A DNA stretch of 64,000 bases from positions 124,001-188,000 of the forward strand of contig JAUQZE010000027.1 of NCBI GenBank assembly GCA_030587365.1, written 5' to 3'. Positions 35,574 through 44,271 of the stretch are shown here, in pieces (the first letter of the stretch is position 1; each line of letters starts with the position of its first letter). The notes beneath the pieces were generated by a model. The model searched no databases and had not been told where the DNA came from. It saw nothing but the letters and a program-made list of their open reading frames with translations. Made by a program: the position numbers and the translations under genes. Origin of the DNA: Candidatus Freyarchaeota archaeon. Lineage in GTDB: Archaea > Asgardarchaeota > Jordiarchaeia > Jordiarchaeales > Jordiarchaeaceae.

Positions 35574-36446
35574 TTAATTAGTTGGCTTCTTTCTTCCTAT
35601 TAGTCTCCATCCTGGGATGAACAACTTGAAATAAACATTTTTTGTCCAAAAGTCAATTAGGGGTGATAGTAAATTCACAATTTTTTTTAATAATTGATAG
35701 ATCCCAGACGAGGAGGAGATACGTGCAGTTGGGGTCTTTGCGGCCTTTAGGTATGCTAAGAGATCCACAAAGAATATTTCAATTCCGTTTTTTACAAATT
35801 TTTTAACAAAGTCGAGGTAAGTAGCATTGTAATATAGGGAATTTTTAACTCTACTCCACCTCCAAACAAAGGGATCCGCAATTCTTTTGGGAAGAAGTAC
35901 TACAAAAGGCAGACCACTATGAGGATCACTAATAATAACATAGGGAGATAACTTGTTTGGTGTTTCAATAAAAATTAGACCATCGGACTTTAAAAGTCTA
36001 CTAATCTCTGAGAAGAATTTATTGACATCTGGAATATGTTCAATAACATCATTACACACCAAAATATCAAATACTTCATCGCTGAAGGGAGAATTACTGG
36101 CATCTGCATTTAGCACATCGAGAAGAACCTTTTCTTCACATGCTCTAATCTTTGTGATTTTGGTGCAGTTCTTGTTTAAATCAATTGAAACAACATGTGC
36201 TCCGTTTTTGGCGAATGCTATGGACACTCCGCCGGAACCGCATCCAACATCTAGTACTCTTAACTTATTTATCCTGATGCACCGTTTGAAGAGGGAAACT
36301 ATAAAGTTGCCTCTCTGGACGCTGGTTAAATGATAAAGCTTGATAAGATTGAACCGGGGATATTGTTCTGGAGGAAGAATCAATTCATGCAACAATTTTC
36401 TAAATAGACTGTCTTCGTTGCTGTAAACTTCATTAACTGTGGGCAC
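35574..36446 (-). CDS. Class I SAM-dependent methyltransferase
   Basis: A 290-residue methyltransferase with the SAM-binding motif VLDVGCGSGGVSIAF near residues 64-78, the acidic end of strand 2 (VVSIDLN), motif LNADASNSPFSDEVFDILVCNDVIEHI, and FIETPNKLSPY. These make it a UbiG/methyltransferase-11/23-type enzyme. A hydrophobic C-terminal segment (YQLLKKIVNLLSPLIDFW) may contact the membrane, as in lipid or glycan methyltransferases. The GTG start follows a strong AAGGAGGCTGCTTA site. It lies 65 bases upstream of the radical SAM gene on the same strand. The substrate is unknown. Confidence 0.85.
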   Translation of the reverse strand: MPTVNEVYSNEDSLFRKLLHELILPPEQYPRFNLIKLYHLTSVQRGNFIVSLFKRCIRINKLRVLDVGCGSGGVSIAFAKNGAHVVSIDLNKNCTKITKIRACEEKVLLDVLNADASNSPFSDEVFDILVCNDVIEHIPDVNKFFSEISRLLKSDGLIFIETPNKLSPYVIISDPHSGLPFVVLLPKRIADPFVWRWSRVKNSLYYNATYLDFVKKFVKNGIEIFFVDLLAYLKAAKTPTARISSSSGIYQLLKKIVNLLSPLIDFWTKNVYFKLFIPGWRLIGRKKPTN

Positions 36447-36771
36447 TAAGCAGCCTCCTTTTTAATTGAAGGAAATAATTGAATAAATTTGGCCAGAATT
36501 ATTTTTAAATTTAAAAAATTCTCCATTATAAACTATTTCAATCCTCTTTGATTAACAACACTGTCAAAGAGTAATTAAATTAGATCTCCATCTACCAAGA
36601 TCTAGCTATCAATGCTTCGGAACTTAAATAAATATAGAAATCAAATTATTATTGTCAGTTTCCAACGGTAAAAAGTTCTAAAAAATTAAAAATATCAAAT
36701 TTAATCATTTCTCATTAAAGAGATGCATCGGTTTAAAAGCGATTAGTATATCACAGGCTATAGGAGGAAGG
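36447..36771. other. A+T-rich divergent intergenic region
   Basis: About 325 bases between divergent genes. It is very A+T-rich, contains promoter-like TATA stretches (for example 36627-36650) and ends with a TAGGAGGAAGG SD site for the next gene. I see no RNA gene or ORF. Confidence 0.45.
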
Positions 36772-37377
36772 ATGTTGCCTGGTTGGGAAAAAAAATATGT
36801 TGGGCTAAATACAAATGTGGAGAACGTTTTTGAGGATCTGAGAGTCTTTTTTTCGGATCAAGAATTCAAAATCAAATCTCTAAATAAAAAAAAGGGAACG
36901 ATAGAGGTTCAAATAGATAGCGACGTCGATAAAAGCTACGGTAAGATCTCTTTTATCGGGGACACTAACGATTATGCGGCCAGAGTCGACTGGGAGGCAG
37001 CTCTCAGAAAAGTTTTCTGGATAAATTTCACCAACAAATTGCAAGACTTGATAAAGATAAATAGTAGTCCAGAAAAGCCGGAAGAAATTAAAGGAGAGAG
37101 TTGGTCTCCATCAGAAGAGGTCGTAGGAAAACTGGATTGGAGAAGAATGCCTGATGATCCAGATTTAGCAAAGTTGAGGAAAGAAACAGAAAAAGAGCTG
37201 GATGGTAAGCGTAGTGTTCTTCTTTCACAGGCAGAAGCCTATGAGCTTGAAGGAGAAATAAAAGAAGCGTTAAAACTATATAAAATGGCTGTTATAATAT
37301 CAAAAGACTTGGGTGAAAATGTTTACGCCGAAATGTTTGAATCAAAAATTAAAGAATTCGAAGGGAAATCAAAATAA
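36772..37377 (+). CDS. Hypothetical protein with N-terminal beta domain and helical C-terminus
   Basis: I do not recognise this 201-residue protein. Residues 1-105 look like one alpha/beta domain (alternating strands IKSLNKKKGTIEVQID, YGKISFIGD and helix LRKVFWINFTNKLQDLI). A proline/acid linker follows. The last 65 residues form two or three amphipathic helices (SVLLSQAEAYELEGEIKEALKLYKMAVII) with a TPR-like or MIT-like look. No membrane segment. The ATG has an ideal GGAGGAAGG upstream. It stands alone. Confidence 0.65.
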   Translation: MLPGWEKKYVGLNTNVENVFEDLRVFFSDQEFKIKSLNKKKGTIEVQIDSDVDKSYGKISFIGDTNDYAARVDWEAALRKVFWINFTNKLQDLIKINSSPEKPEEIKGESWSPSEEVVGKLDWRRMPDDPDLAKLRKETEKELDGKRSVLLSQAEAYELEGEIKEALKLYKMAVIISKDLGENVYAEMFESKIKEFEGKSK

Positions 37378-37474
37378 TAAACATCAAAAATAAAGGTATC
37401 CTTCTCTAATACATACAAACATTTTTCTTCGTCACTATTTACAAATCAAAAATTAATTTAAATTGCTGACTCTG

Positions 37475-37666
37475 TTATATCGGTTTTTTAAATTTAGATT
37501 TATCAATTTTTATGGTTGAGTTTCGGGAGAATTCTCGTTGCTTAATTAGCTTTTCTGAGCCTTCTTTCTCGTCGTAAATTTTTGCAAATCTTGATTTCTC
37601 AGGCCTCCTTCCTTCTTCCCTCTCTTGTAAATTAGCCCAATTATCTAAAAGTTCTAGTACGTACAT
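37475..37666 (-). CDS. Small charged hypothetical protein
   Basis: A 63-residue hydrophilic protein beginning MYVLELLDNWANLQEREEG, with many Glu, Lys and Arg. The SD site GAGGATG lies five to eight bases before the ATG, which favours a real gene. It is downstream of the membrane protein gene at 37.8 kb on the same strand, about 90 bases apart. No family recognised. Confidence 0.5.
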   Translation of the reverse strand: MYVLELLDNWANLQEREEGRRPEKSRFAKIYDEKEGSEKLIKQREFSRNSTIKIDKSKFKKPI

Positions 37667-37756
37667 TTAGCATCCTCTATGCTTTAGTGCAATTATACTG
37701 TACTTTTCGATTCTTTTAACATTTTAGTGGAAATCGACCTACGGTGGAAGCTGTTG

Positions 37757-38299
37757 CTATTCCATGGATTTAACGAATTCTTCTGCCTTTTTTCTAAATC
37801 TGTAGAACGATATCGTGATAAGCAAAGGCGTTATGATAAGGGAGGCGATCACTGGAACGAGGAAAATCGGGCTATTAAAAATCGAAAAATCACTCTTCAT
37901 AACACCCCAAATAAAACTGATAAGAGTAATGTATCCCGCGTACAGAAGAGCTGCCACAGCAACTGCAATAAAACGCCAATCCTCCCATAATTCCCCTCTA
38001 GCCACTAATGAAGCTAGATTCCATGTCTGAATGAACGCTACAGTGAATAGTATTAACCCCGTGGCTAGAACTACTATTATGATGGGACCCACAAGTGGAT
38101 ACGTTTCAAAAAACTGGGTCAATGTCATAATGTCCGCTCTAGTAGAAAGAACGAAAGTTATCCATCCCAAGTTGTATTCAAGGCCTGCAGGCAATCTAAC
38201 ATATAACTTTAAGATAGCTGCTGGACTTGAGGCTAGTAAGATCACAGGTATAGTTAGTAATGCGAGTATAATTATTATTGATTTATATCTGACTTTCAT
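37757..38299 (-). CDS. Four-helix membrane protein
   Basis: About 180 residues with four hydrophobic segments: near residues 8-30, 68-90, 109-131 and 142-166. The N-terminus is basic (MKVRYK) and the C-terminus charged (RFRKKAEEFVKSME), so both ends are probably cytoplasmic. The GAGGTGG site lies four bases before ATG 38299 (TTG at 38302 is less likely). It overlaps the preceding 79-codon frame by 17 bases. I do not recognise a family. Confidence 0.6.
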   Translation of the reverse strand: MKVRYKSIIIILALLTIPVILLASSPAAILKLYVRLPAGLEYNLGWITFVLSTRADIMTLTQFFETYPLVGPIIIVVLATGLILFTVAFIQTWNLASLVARGELWEDWRFIAVAVAALLYAGYITLISFIWGVMKSDFSIFNSPIFLVPVIASLIITPLLITISFYRFRKKAEEFVKSME

Positions 38300-38522
38300 C
38301 AAACCACCTCAAAGTGTCCCCGTCTTTTAAGGCGGGGAGGAATTGAGTTTTAGTTGATTTTAAATATTCCTGTATTATTAATTTTTGTGAGCGTAATGCA
38401 GCCTCGACCAGTTTACCACTCTTGGAGGTGCCGTCAACCACCTCGTCTGCCCAGGTGAAGCCTTGGGTAAAGTTAGGTTCGGTGAACCGTTCCCTGATTT
38501 TGATGGGAATTAAATTGCTCAC
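38283..38522 (-). CDS. Small hypothetical protein ending in a G+C hairpin
   Basis: A 79-codon frame from GTG 38522 with AAGGAAGTGG upstream. The middle (GTSKSGKLVEAALRSQKLIIQEYLK) looks helical. Its last 20 codons run through a C/G-rich hairpin at 38318-38337, so the C-terminus FLPALKDGDTL may be only a translation of that hairpin. It overlaps the membrane protein start. The gene may be real, or the frame may be accidental across a transposon-end-like sequence. Confidence 0.4.
   Translation of the reverse strand: MSNLIPIKIRERFTEPNFTQGFTWADEVVDGTSKSGKLVEAALRSQKLIIQEYLKSTKTQFLPALKDGDTLRWFDESQI
38318..38337. repeat. CCCCGTC/GGCGGGG hairpin resembling an IS200/IS605-type end
   Basis: CCCCGTC and GGCGGGG pair over seven positions (one G-T) around a TTTTAA loop and are flanked by GAGGAATTGA. 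Similar C-run/G-run hairpins with this flank are common at the 3' ends of TnpB-type elements. No tnpB copy is adjacent, so it could be the trace of a lost element or an attenuator between genes. Confidence 0.4.
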
Positions 38523-38554
38523 ATCAAGCCACTTCCTTTAGGTAGTTGTAGTAC

Positions 38555-39496
38555 TTATTCCACCTTCCTTATCCATTCAATATATTTGCCAATCCTTTCA
38601 AGAATATTTACAAGTTTACTTTCAGGAATTTCTAGAATGCTGGCTACCTCCTCCAATGTTCTCTTCCCGTTACAGAGCCTTCTGAGTTCCTTGTAAAGAT
38701 TAGTATAAACTGGATCAATTCCAAAGAGTAATAAACTTCCCCCATTAAGCCTTTTAACTAGAGGATATTGTTGAACCTTTTTAACCATGTTTTGACACAT
38801 CGCCTGCCTTATAATCTTTGTAACGACTTCCATCGACGTCCCTTTTTTTTCAGCTATTTCTTGAACCGTTTTTCTACCATCCATCTCTTTTAACACTTCA
38901 ACTCCTTTCTCCCCGAACATCTCCAAAAGTTTTTCATTTTTTTGTTCAGCTTCTTGGAAAATAAACGAAAAAATTTCATATCGGAAAATATTCGGTTTAT
39001 TCTCATCAAGTGTAGATTCTTCGTAGAGCATACGATATTCTTCTACGGGAAATGAACTCACTTTTACAACTATTTCATCTATTTTTTTTGAAAAATGCAT
39101 AATGTAAGGTGTTAAAGATAAAAGAGGTCCTATTCCACCTTCTGTGTATATTGCAATTGCAACGGACTCCGACAGCTTCCAAACGACCAGAGAGAGATCA
39201 CTTCTAGGTATGGCATAACTCCCTTCGGGGAAAAACTCATGATTTCTTTGCACGTAAGTGGATATGAATTTTAACACCTCTTTTTTCATGGGTCTACTAC
39301 AATAAAAAATTATGCCTTTACCATTCAGTACACAAATACTTATTCTGGGAAAAGTCTTAATGGCTTCCCCAATTTTTTGAGCGATCTTTCTAAGCTTGGA
39401 GAATAACCTTTTTTTCTCTTTTTCCTCTCCACCCTCTCTCTTCAATTCTTTGAATTCATTAAACTCCCAGTCCTTCAGAGGAGAGGAATCATTCAT
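38555..39496 (-). CDS. Roadblock-like domain protein with tandem winged-helix-like modules
   Basis: A protein of about 313 residues. After a charged N-terminus, residues about 45-165 look like a roadblock/longin-type alpha/beta domain: ISICVLNGKGIIFYCS, then LSLVVWKLSESVAIAIYTEGGIGPLLSL, and a helix. Two similar C-terminal modules follow, each with a conserved core (DGRKTVQEIAEKKGTSMEVVTKIIRQ and NGKRTLEEVASILEIPESKLVNILERI), typical of winged-helix turns. Roadblock proteins often scaffold small GTPases, and Asgard archaea have many. The GGAGGTAATTTG site favours ATG 39496. No GTPase lies next to it. Confidence 0.65.
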   Translation of the reverse strand: MNDSSPLKDWEFNEFKELKREGGEEKEKKRLFSKLRKIAQKIGEAIKTFPRISICVLNGKGIIFYCSRPMKKEVLKFISTYVQRNHEFFPEGSYAIPRSDLSLVVWKLSESVAIAIYTEGGIGPLLSLTPYIMHFSKKIDEIVVKVSSFPVEEYRMLYEESTLDENKPNIFRYEIFSFIFQEAEQKNEKLLEMFGEKGVEVLKEMDGRKTVQEIAEKKGTSMEVVTKIIRQAMCQNMVKKVQQYPLVKRLNGGSLLLFGIDPVYTNLYKELRRLCNGKRTLEEVASILEIPESKLVNILERIGKYIEWIRKVE

Positions 39497-39652
39497 CAAA
39501 TTACCTCCACTAATGCCAAAGGATATTTACGGTTTCTAGATATTTACCCCATTTTTGGATCGCTCTTTTCTAAGTTTTTTCATATCTAAATTTTTTATAA
39601 TCAACTCTATTTGAGTAACTTTTATTGACTTAATAACTATTAAGTTTAATCC

Positions 39653-40054
39653 CTAAACAGGGAGGGGCTTGCCAGTACCTCTCATGGCCATTAATCTATC
39701 AAAAATCTTTCTGTTAATTACTCCTACAATCTTTCCACCCTCCTCTACAGCTATTCTTTCCGCGTCTGTCTGTTCGAAAATCGTCTGAACTTCTGTAATC
39801 GGGGCATTTCTATCCACAGTAAAGACCGGACTTATCATCACATCCTCGGCTATAAGTTCTTTCGGATTCTCTCCCTCCGCTACTATCTGAAAGATTTCCC
39901 TATCCGTTATTAAACCCACAATCTCTCCTGAGTCATCTTCAACGAGAAGTGATCCAACTTCTTCATCAACCATCATTCTAGCAACCTCGGAGAGAGTGTC
40001 ATCAACTTTACAGATGACTATGTTTTTTCTTGCTATATCATATGCTATAGACAC
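39653..40054 (-). CDS. CBS-domain pair protein
   Basis: A 133-residue protein made of two CBS motifs (a Bateman module) and nothing else. The first has DDTLSEVARMMVDEEVGSLLVEDDSGEIVGLITDREI, the second DRNAPITEVQTIFEQTDAERIAVEEGGKIVGVINRKIF. Such stand-alone modules bind adenosine nucleotides or SAM and regulate partners. The GTG start (VSIAYDIARK) follows a G-run with some SD character. No partner is identifiable from the neighbours, which are a roadblock-like gene downstream and a Zn-ribbon gene upstream. Confidence 0.9.
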   Translation of the reverse strand: MSIAYDIARKNIVICKVDDTLSEVARMMVDEEVGSLLVEDDSGEIVGLITDREIFQIVAEGENPKELIAEDVMISPVFTVDRNAPITEVQTIFEQTDAERIAVEEGGKIVGVINRKIFDRLMAMRGTGKPLPV

Positions 40055-40290
40055 GAGTAGACCCCCAATCAGCGTATCACATACTTCGAATTAAAGAAGC
40101 TTTATCGCCCTTAAATTTGTTACCATACTATTAACTAATATACACAACTTATCAGAAAATATTCCTGCTAAAATTTCTATTCTTAAAAATGAAAAAATAA
40201 TTAATAATTAAAAAAGTTTTTAAATATTTAAAAAAAGATTTCTGGCGTGCATCTAAAAATTTTCAGGATAAAGCTTTGTATCTGGAATAA

Positions 40291-40749
40291 CTAAAGTTTT
40301 GTGTTTGGAATGAATTTGTGGCATCTTATGCACTCGAATCCAACTGGTTTTTCCTCTCCCCTTATTAGTAAGGCATCAGACTCACCGAGTTCTCCATCGC
40401 CACAGAGGTGGAGCGCAGTAATTTTTGACGTATTTCCGCAGTGGAAACATTCATACTCATACTCCACAGAAGACACGTTTTTGACTCTGTCAATAGATAC
40501 GACATACTTTTCTATGAACATCCTCCGACAGACCGCGCATGTGTAAACTATTTCCTCAGCAATTATTGTAGTTGGGCAACCGCAGTTGGGGCAGTTTTTG
40601 CAGGGTCTTTTAACACGAGTTCTAAGTAGTGCCTTAACCTCTAATTTTTGATACCATCCACACCATTTACAGACTTCGTGTAGGGGCGACTCAGTTTCAG
40701 GGGAACCAGTCCTTTTGAGAACCTTAATAAGTTCTGCTTTTTTCAACAT
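40291..40749 (-). CDS. Multi zinc-ribbon protein
   Basis: A 152-residue protein with at least four cysteine pairs: VCKWCGW, CKNCPNCGCP, YTCAVCRRMF, YECFHCGNTS and ECIRCHKF. These should form two or three zinc ribbons. A short basic N-terminal helix (LKKAELIKVLKR) precedes them. It could act in transcription, translation or nucleic acid binding, but I recognise no specific family. ATG start, monocistronic. Confidence 0.65.
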   Translation of the reverse strand: MLKKAELIKVLKRTGSPETESPLHEVCKWCGWYQKLEVKALLRTRVKRPCKNCPNCGCPTTIIAEEIVYTCAVCRRMFIEKYVVSIDRVKNVSSVEYEYECFHCGNTSKITALHLCGDGELGESDALLIRGEEKPVGFECIRCHKFIPNTKL

Positions 40750-41092
40750 CGCTTTACCCTCATTGCATAACGATACACGGAATTCATAATTATTCTGTGA
40801 TCAATATACAGAATTGGATTATTTCATATTTATAGCTTTCTGATAAAATTGAGAATATCACAATTATTAAAAATAATATATGCGAAAATCTCAAAAATAT
40901 ATATAAAATAATTAATATAGTTTGCTTTGGGCGCGAAAATTTGAAAAAAAGCTATAAAAATTAATTAGAATTTAAAGTTTAATATTTTCACCTAAAACTG
41001 CAAATAAAAAGATTCAGCCTTTTATAAAAATTGTTAATTTATTTTTGGCTAGACAAAACTAAACCGTAGTTAAATTATTAGGGAGAACATTT
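40750..41092. other. A+T-rich intergenic region
   Basis: About 340 bases, extremely A+T-rich (for example 40860-40920, with repeated ATATATAAAATAATTAATATAG-like runs in short pieces). It may hold the promoter of the Zn-ribbon gene and the terminator of the gene to the right. No ORF or RNA gene was recognised. Confidence 0.45.
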
Positions 41093-41476
41093 TTACTGAA
41101 TTTTTTCCCAAAATTTGTTTACCCTCGCTACAAGGCTCCTCAAGCAGGAAATTTTGGGAGGATCGCCACTATATTTATGCATGATACTCTCAGCAAAAGT
41201 CATAAAGCTTTCAATGTCCACTTCTCGTTTAAGGAATAAACAGAGAAGATTATAATTATATGAGGACACCACCACATTTTTGTCCTCAAAAACTATGGCT
41301 TTGGGCAATATATCACGATGCATTCCCACCATAAACATGGTATAAAACTCCGCTATCATCTCCTGTGCGGATGTTTTGCCGTCAAGACTTTTCTCCCATT
41401 TCAGCATAGGCCCGTATTCTTGATCCATGTTAATCAAAGCTACTGCTTTCAAACCATAATTTTTTAATGATTCCAA
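41093..41476 (-). CDS. Longin/roadblock-like small protein
   Basis: A 127-residue soluble alpha/beta protein: strand LKAVALINMDQEYGPMLKW, helix SAQEMIAEFYTMFMVGM, strands KAIVFEDKNVVVSSYNYNLLCLFLK, helix VDIESFMTFAESIMHKYSG, and a C-terminal helix. The order strand-strand-helix-strands-helix fits a longin/profilin-like or roadblock fold, as found in vesicle-traffic-type proteins of Asgard archaea. TTG start with GAGGAG nine bases upstream. It faces another longin-like gene (41766) across a divergent region. The fold call is by pattern only. Confidence 0.55.
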   Translation of the reverse strand: MESLKNYGLKAVALINMDQEYGPMLKWEKSLDGKTSAQEMIAEFYTMFMVGMHRDILPKAIVFEDKNVVVSSYNYNLLCLFLKREVDIESFMTFAESIMHKYSGDPPKISCLRSLVARVNKFWEKIQ

Positions 41477-41765
41477 TTTTTGATTCTCCTCTATGCTAAT
41501 GACAGAATTACACTTTACATTATATTAAACATGGTATTTTTCAGGTAATATTCAAAGAGTCCTTCACTTGAATTTCTAAATACTCTTGTTGACCCCGAAA
41601 TCATTCTTTTGAATTAAAATTCAAAAATCTAATAACAATATTTAAAAGTATAATTATATATAATCATAAACCAATTATTTTAAAACACACAACTTTTTCT
41701 CGGTTGGAAAAATTAAAAAGATTCAAAACTAAGGGAAAAATTAAGCGAAAAAATAGGGAAACAAC

Positions 41766-42197
41766 ATGGCTATAAGAAACTTATACGTGTTTAAGTCTTC
41801 AGGTCTTCTGCTCTTCCACAAAGACTACCAAGCAGTCAGCCTAGACTCCGACCTAGTAGCCGGATTCTTCTCTGCAATACAATCATTCGCAGAAACCCTA
41901 CTAAAAGAAACAGAAACAGAACTTCACAGTATGAGTCTGGGTAAATATACCTTCATGTTCCACTCTGATAAGGATCTGGAAATCGCAATAGTAATAGTTA
42001 TTGATGATGTCAAAAAAGACCAAGCAAACGCCAAAAGAATAACAGACGCCGCCCTCAAAATATTCAAAGAAAAAAGATTAGAAGTAAAAAATTTTGAAGG
42101 AAATCTTGAAGCATTCAAAGACGTCCAGCAAAAACTAGATGAGATGGTTAAACCAGAAACACTCGACAAAAGAGCCATCCAAGCATTATGGGAATAA
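41766..42197 (+). CDS. Longin-domain-like protein
   Basis: A 143-residue protein that begins AIRNLYVFKSSGLLLFHKDY, continues VAGFFSAIQSFAETLLKET, then LHSMSLGKYTFMFHSDKDLEIAIVIVIDD, and ends in two helices. This order (strand with visible FKSSG turn, helix, then three strands, helix) is that of longin-like small adaptor proteins. In eukaryotes such domains serve SNAREs, adaptins, TRAPP and GTPase regulators. The ATG follows a weak SD site, and a TATA-rich region (41645-41665) lies upstream. With 38.6 kb and 41.1 kb genes it forms a small cluster of the same fold group. Confidence 0.6.
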   Translation: MAIRNLYVFKSSGLLLFHKDYQAVSLDSDLVAGFFSAIQSFAETLLKETETELHSMSLGKYTFMFHSDKDLEIAIVIVIDDVKKDQANAKRITDAALKIFKEKRLEVKNFEGNLEAFKDVQQKLDEMVKPETLDKRAIQALWE

Positions 42198-42368
42198 TCA
42201 CAGAAAGAAAAAACCAAATAATAAAAAAAGAATCTAAAAATACCTAATTTTAAATTCTCAAAGAATCTCCATTTCACAACTGGATTAGTATAGTTACTAA
42301 ACAATCTTAGAGTTTTGCGAATTACACTAATCAAAAATACAAAAAATGAAAAATGGATGAGGATTTTA

Positions 42369-42923
42369 TTATAAGGCTCTCCAATCTCTTGTAATTAAAC
42401 CGCCTATCATCCCTAAACCTGCTGGTAGTAGAAATAGAAGAACAACGTCCCAACCGGAAATACCTGTTATAATGCCAGTGAAACCTGATATAATGCCAGA
42501 AAGTGAACTCGCACTTATAGCACCGCTTATACTCCAAGCTAAATAGCCAATAACCACTAGGAAGCTACAAATTATTCCGATCATTATAGCCCTGAAAGGA
42601 TGCTTGGAGATAAGGCCAGAGATAAAGCCACCTAAAGTTAGAGCAGCAATAGGAACAAAGGTCTGCGGAGGTTGTGCAAGTGGGCTGGATGTTGCTAATG
42701 TGTACGGACGTATTAAATAGTCTGTAATCGCGAATTTCACATTACTCCAGAACGTTGCAGTTTGTGCCTGGCTCACCCATGGTATTGGTAGTGACCACAA
42801 AGTGAAAGCACTGTATAAATTCATTAAAGTGTGTCCCATAGCCACAAAGTAGATGATCCCAAACATGGTTGCCAGACACACGATAAATGCAAAAATAAAT
42901 CTAATCCACCATGTCAATATCAT
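42369..42923 (-). CDS. Polytopic membrane protein
   Basis: About 184 residues with five hydrophobic segments, for example residues 4-28, 98-115, 121-140 and 158-178 of the chosen form. Gly/Ser-rich helices (ISGAISASSLSGIISGFTGIITGISG) and an ending MIGGLITRDWRAL are notable. The frame extends to ATG 42971, but GGAAGCGGAAAAGA before ATG 42923 (MILTWWIRFIF) gives a better start. Family not recognised. It lies downstream of the stomatin gene on the same strand, about 150 bases away. Confidence 0.6.
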   Translation of the reverse strand: MILTWWIRFIFAFIVCLATMFGIIYFVAMGHTLMNLYSAFTLWSLPIPWVSQAQTATFWSNVKFAITDYLIRPYTLATSSPLAQPPQTFVPIAALTLGGFISGLISKHPFRAIMIGIICSFLVVIGYLAWSISGAISASSLSGIISGFTGIITGISGWDVVLLFLLPAGLGMIGGLITRDWRAL

Positions 42924-43070
42924 TCTTTTCCGCTTCCTTCTTGCATTTTTTGTACCAATATAACAATACAATACATTATATTAAAACATGTTGTTTGATG
43001 CATTCTCCACGTTTACGGAATTCAGAATTTTTCTCTGGATTTTTTATATTCTCTACTAGAGTTTTCGGCT

Positions 43071-44054
43071 TTATTCTCTATTATTCTGTTTTTTTCTGGT
43101 TTTCTTTCCAGGATTTGAGGTTATATCCCCTCCAAACATTTTTCCAAACTGTCCAGTGATGTTCAGCAGTTCATTGGGTATAACATATTTCTTTGAACTT
43201 CCCGAAGCCATATTTTTAAGTGTATCCAAGTACTGTATTCCCAATGTTTTGCTATCGATATCCTTCGCGACGTTTTGAATGGTATCTAAAGCCTTGGAGT
43301 AACCTTCAGCTTTCAGAATGGACGATTGTCTCTTCGCCTCCGCTCTCAGAATAAGCGCTTTCTTCGTCGCCTCCGCCCTAATAATAGTTGACTTTTTCGC
43401 TCCCTCCGCTATTTTAATAGAAGACACCTTTGTTCCATCAGCTTCCGTTACAGTCGCTCTTCTAATCCTCTCCGCCTCCATCTGTTTTATCATCGCTTCA
43501 AGCACCTGCGACGGAGGCATTATCTCACGAATCTCAACACTTGTAACCTTGACCCCCCAACGACTCGTAAGCTCATCCAACTTCTCCCTCAGAGTATTAT
43601 TGATACGTTCCCGCTGAGCCAAAATATCATCCAAACTTATGTCACCCACAACTGACCTAAGAGTAGTCTGAGATAAACCCATAGCAGCACCCTTCCAATC
43701 CTCAACCTTAACAACCGAATCATAAGCATCCATTATCCTATGATAAATAAGGACATCAATCTCAGCTGGCGCATTGTCTTTTGTTATGCATTTCTGTCTT
43801 GGGACGTCGAAGAAGTTTTCTCTCAGGTCTACTTTGACTGCCCGGTCGATTATCGGGATTACATAGATTAGCCCCGGTCCTTTTGATCCGGGTAATGCTC
43901 GGCCCAGTCTGAATATTACGGCTCTTTCGTATTCGCGGTATACTCGGAGTCCACTAGCTATAATTAGTAAGGCGAGTATTGCAACTACCATGATTGCAAT
44001 GAATATTGGGCTTTGTAAAAAAGGGGTTTCAAATTGTAAAGAGGGTAATATCAT
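43071..44054 (-). CDS. Stomatin/prohibitin-like SPFH-domain membrane protein
   Basis: A 327-residue protein with an N-terminal membrane helix (residues 17-37) followed by the SPFH/band 7 domain: REYERAVIFRLGRALPGSKGPGLIYVIP, IDRAVKVDLRENFFDVP, TTLRSVVGDISLDDILAQRERIN, and WGVKVTSVEIREIMPP. A long charged coiled coil (ERIRRATVTEADG, EGAKKSTIIRAEATKKALILRAEA) and a basic tail follow. Such proteins form large membrane ring assemblies and often work with membrane proteases. The usual NfeD and ClpP-like partners are absent. Divergent to it, 217 bases away, is the fused amidohydrolase-VWA gene, and an AN1-finger membrane protease follows that gene. Confidence 0.92.
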   Translation of the reverse strand: MILPSLQFETPFLQSPIFIAIMVVAILALLIIASGLRVYREYERAVIFRLGRALPGSKGPGLIYVIPIIDRAVKVDLRENFFDVPRQKCITKDNAPAEIDVLIYHRIMDAYDSVVKVEDWKGAAMGLSQTTLRSVVGDISLDDILAQRERINNTLREKLDELTSRWGVKVTSVEIREIMPPSQVLEAMIKQMEAERIRRATVTEADGTKVSSIKIAEGAKKSTIIRAEATKKALILRAEAKRQSSILKAEGYSKALDTIQNVAKDIDSKTLGIQYLDTLKNMASGSSKKYVIPNELLNITGQFGKMFGGDITSNPGKKTRKKQNNRE

Positions 44055-44271
44055 TTTTTTCTCCTCCCGAATTCTCCAAACTTTTATAACTAATTTTTAT
44101 AATTATCAGTTAGGCTTTTAAATCTTTATTATTGTGCATTAGAAAATTCTGTTATCCAAAGGAATTTACTTTTTTAAATTTGCTTCAATTTAATTTGCAT
44201 AGAGTTTAAATTGTACTTTTGCAATGTTATACTTGGAGTTTTTTAATGGAACTAGGCAATCTTAGAGGTCA

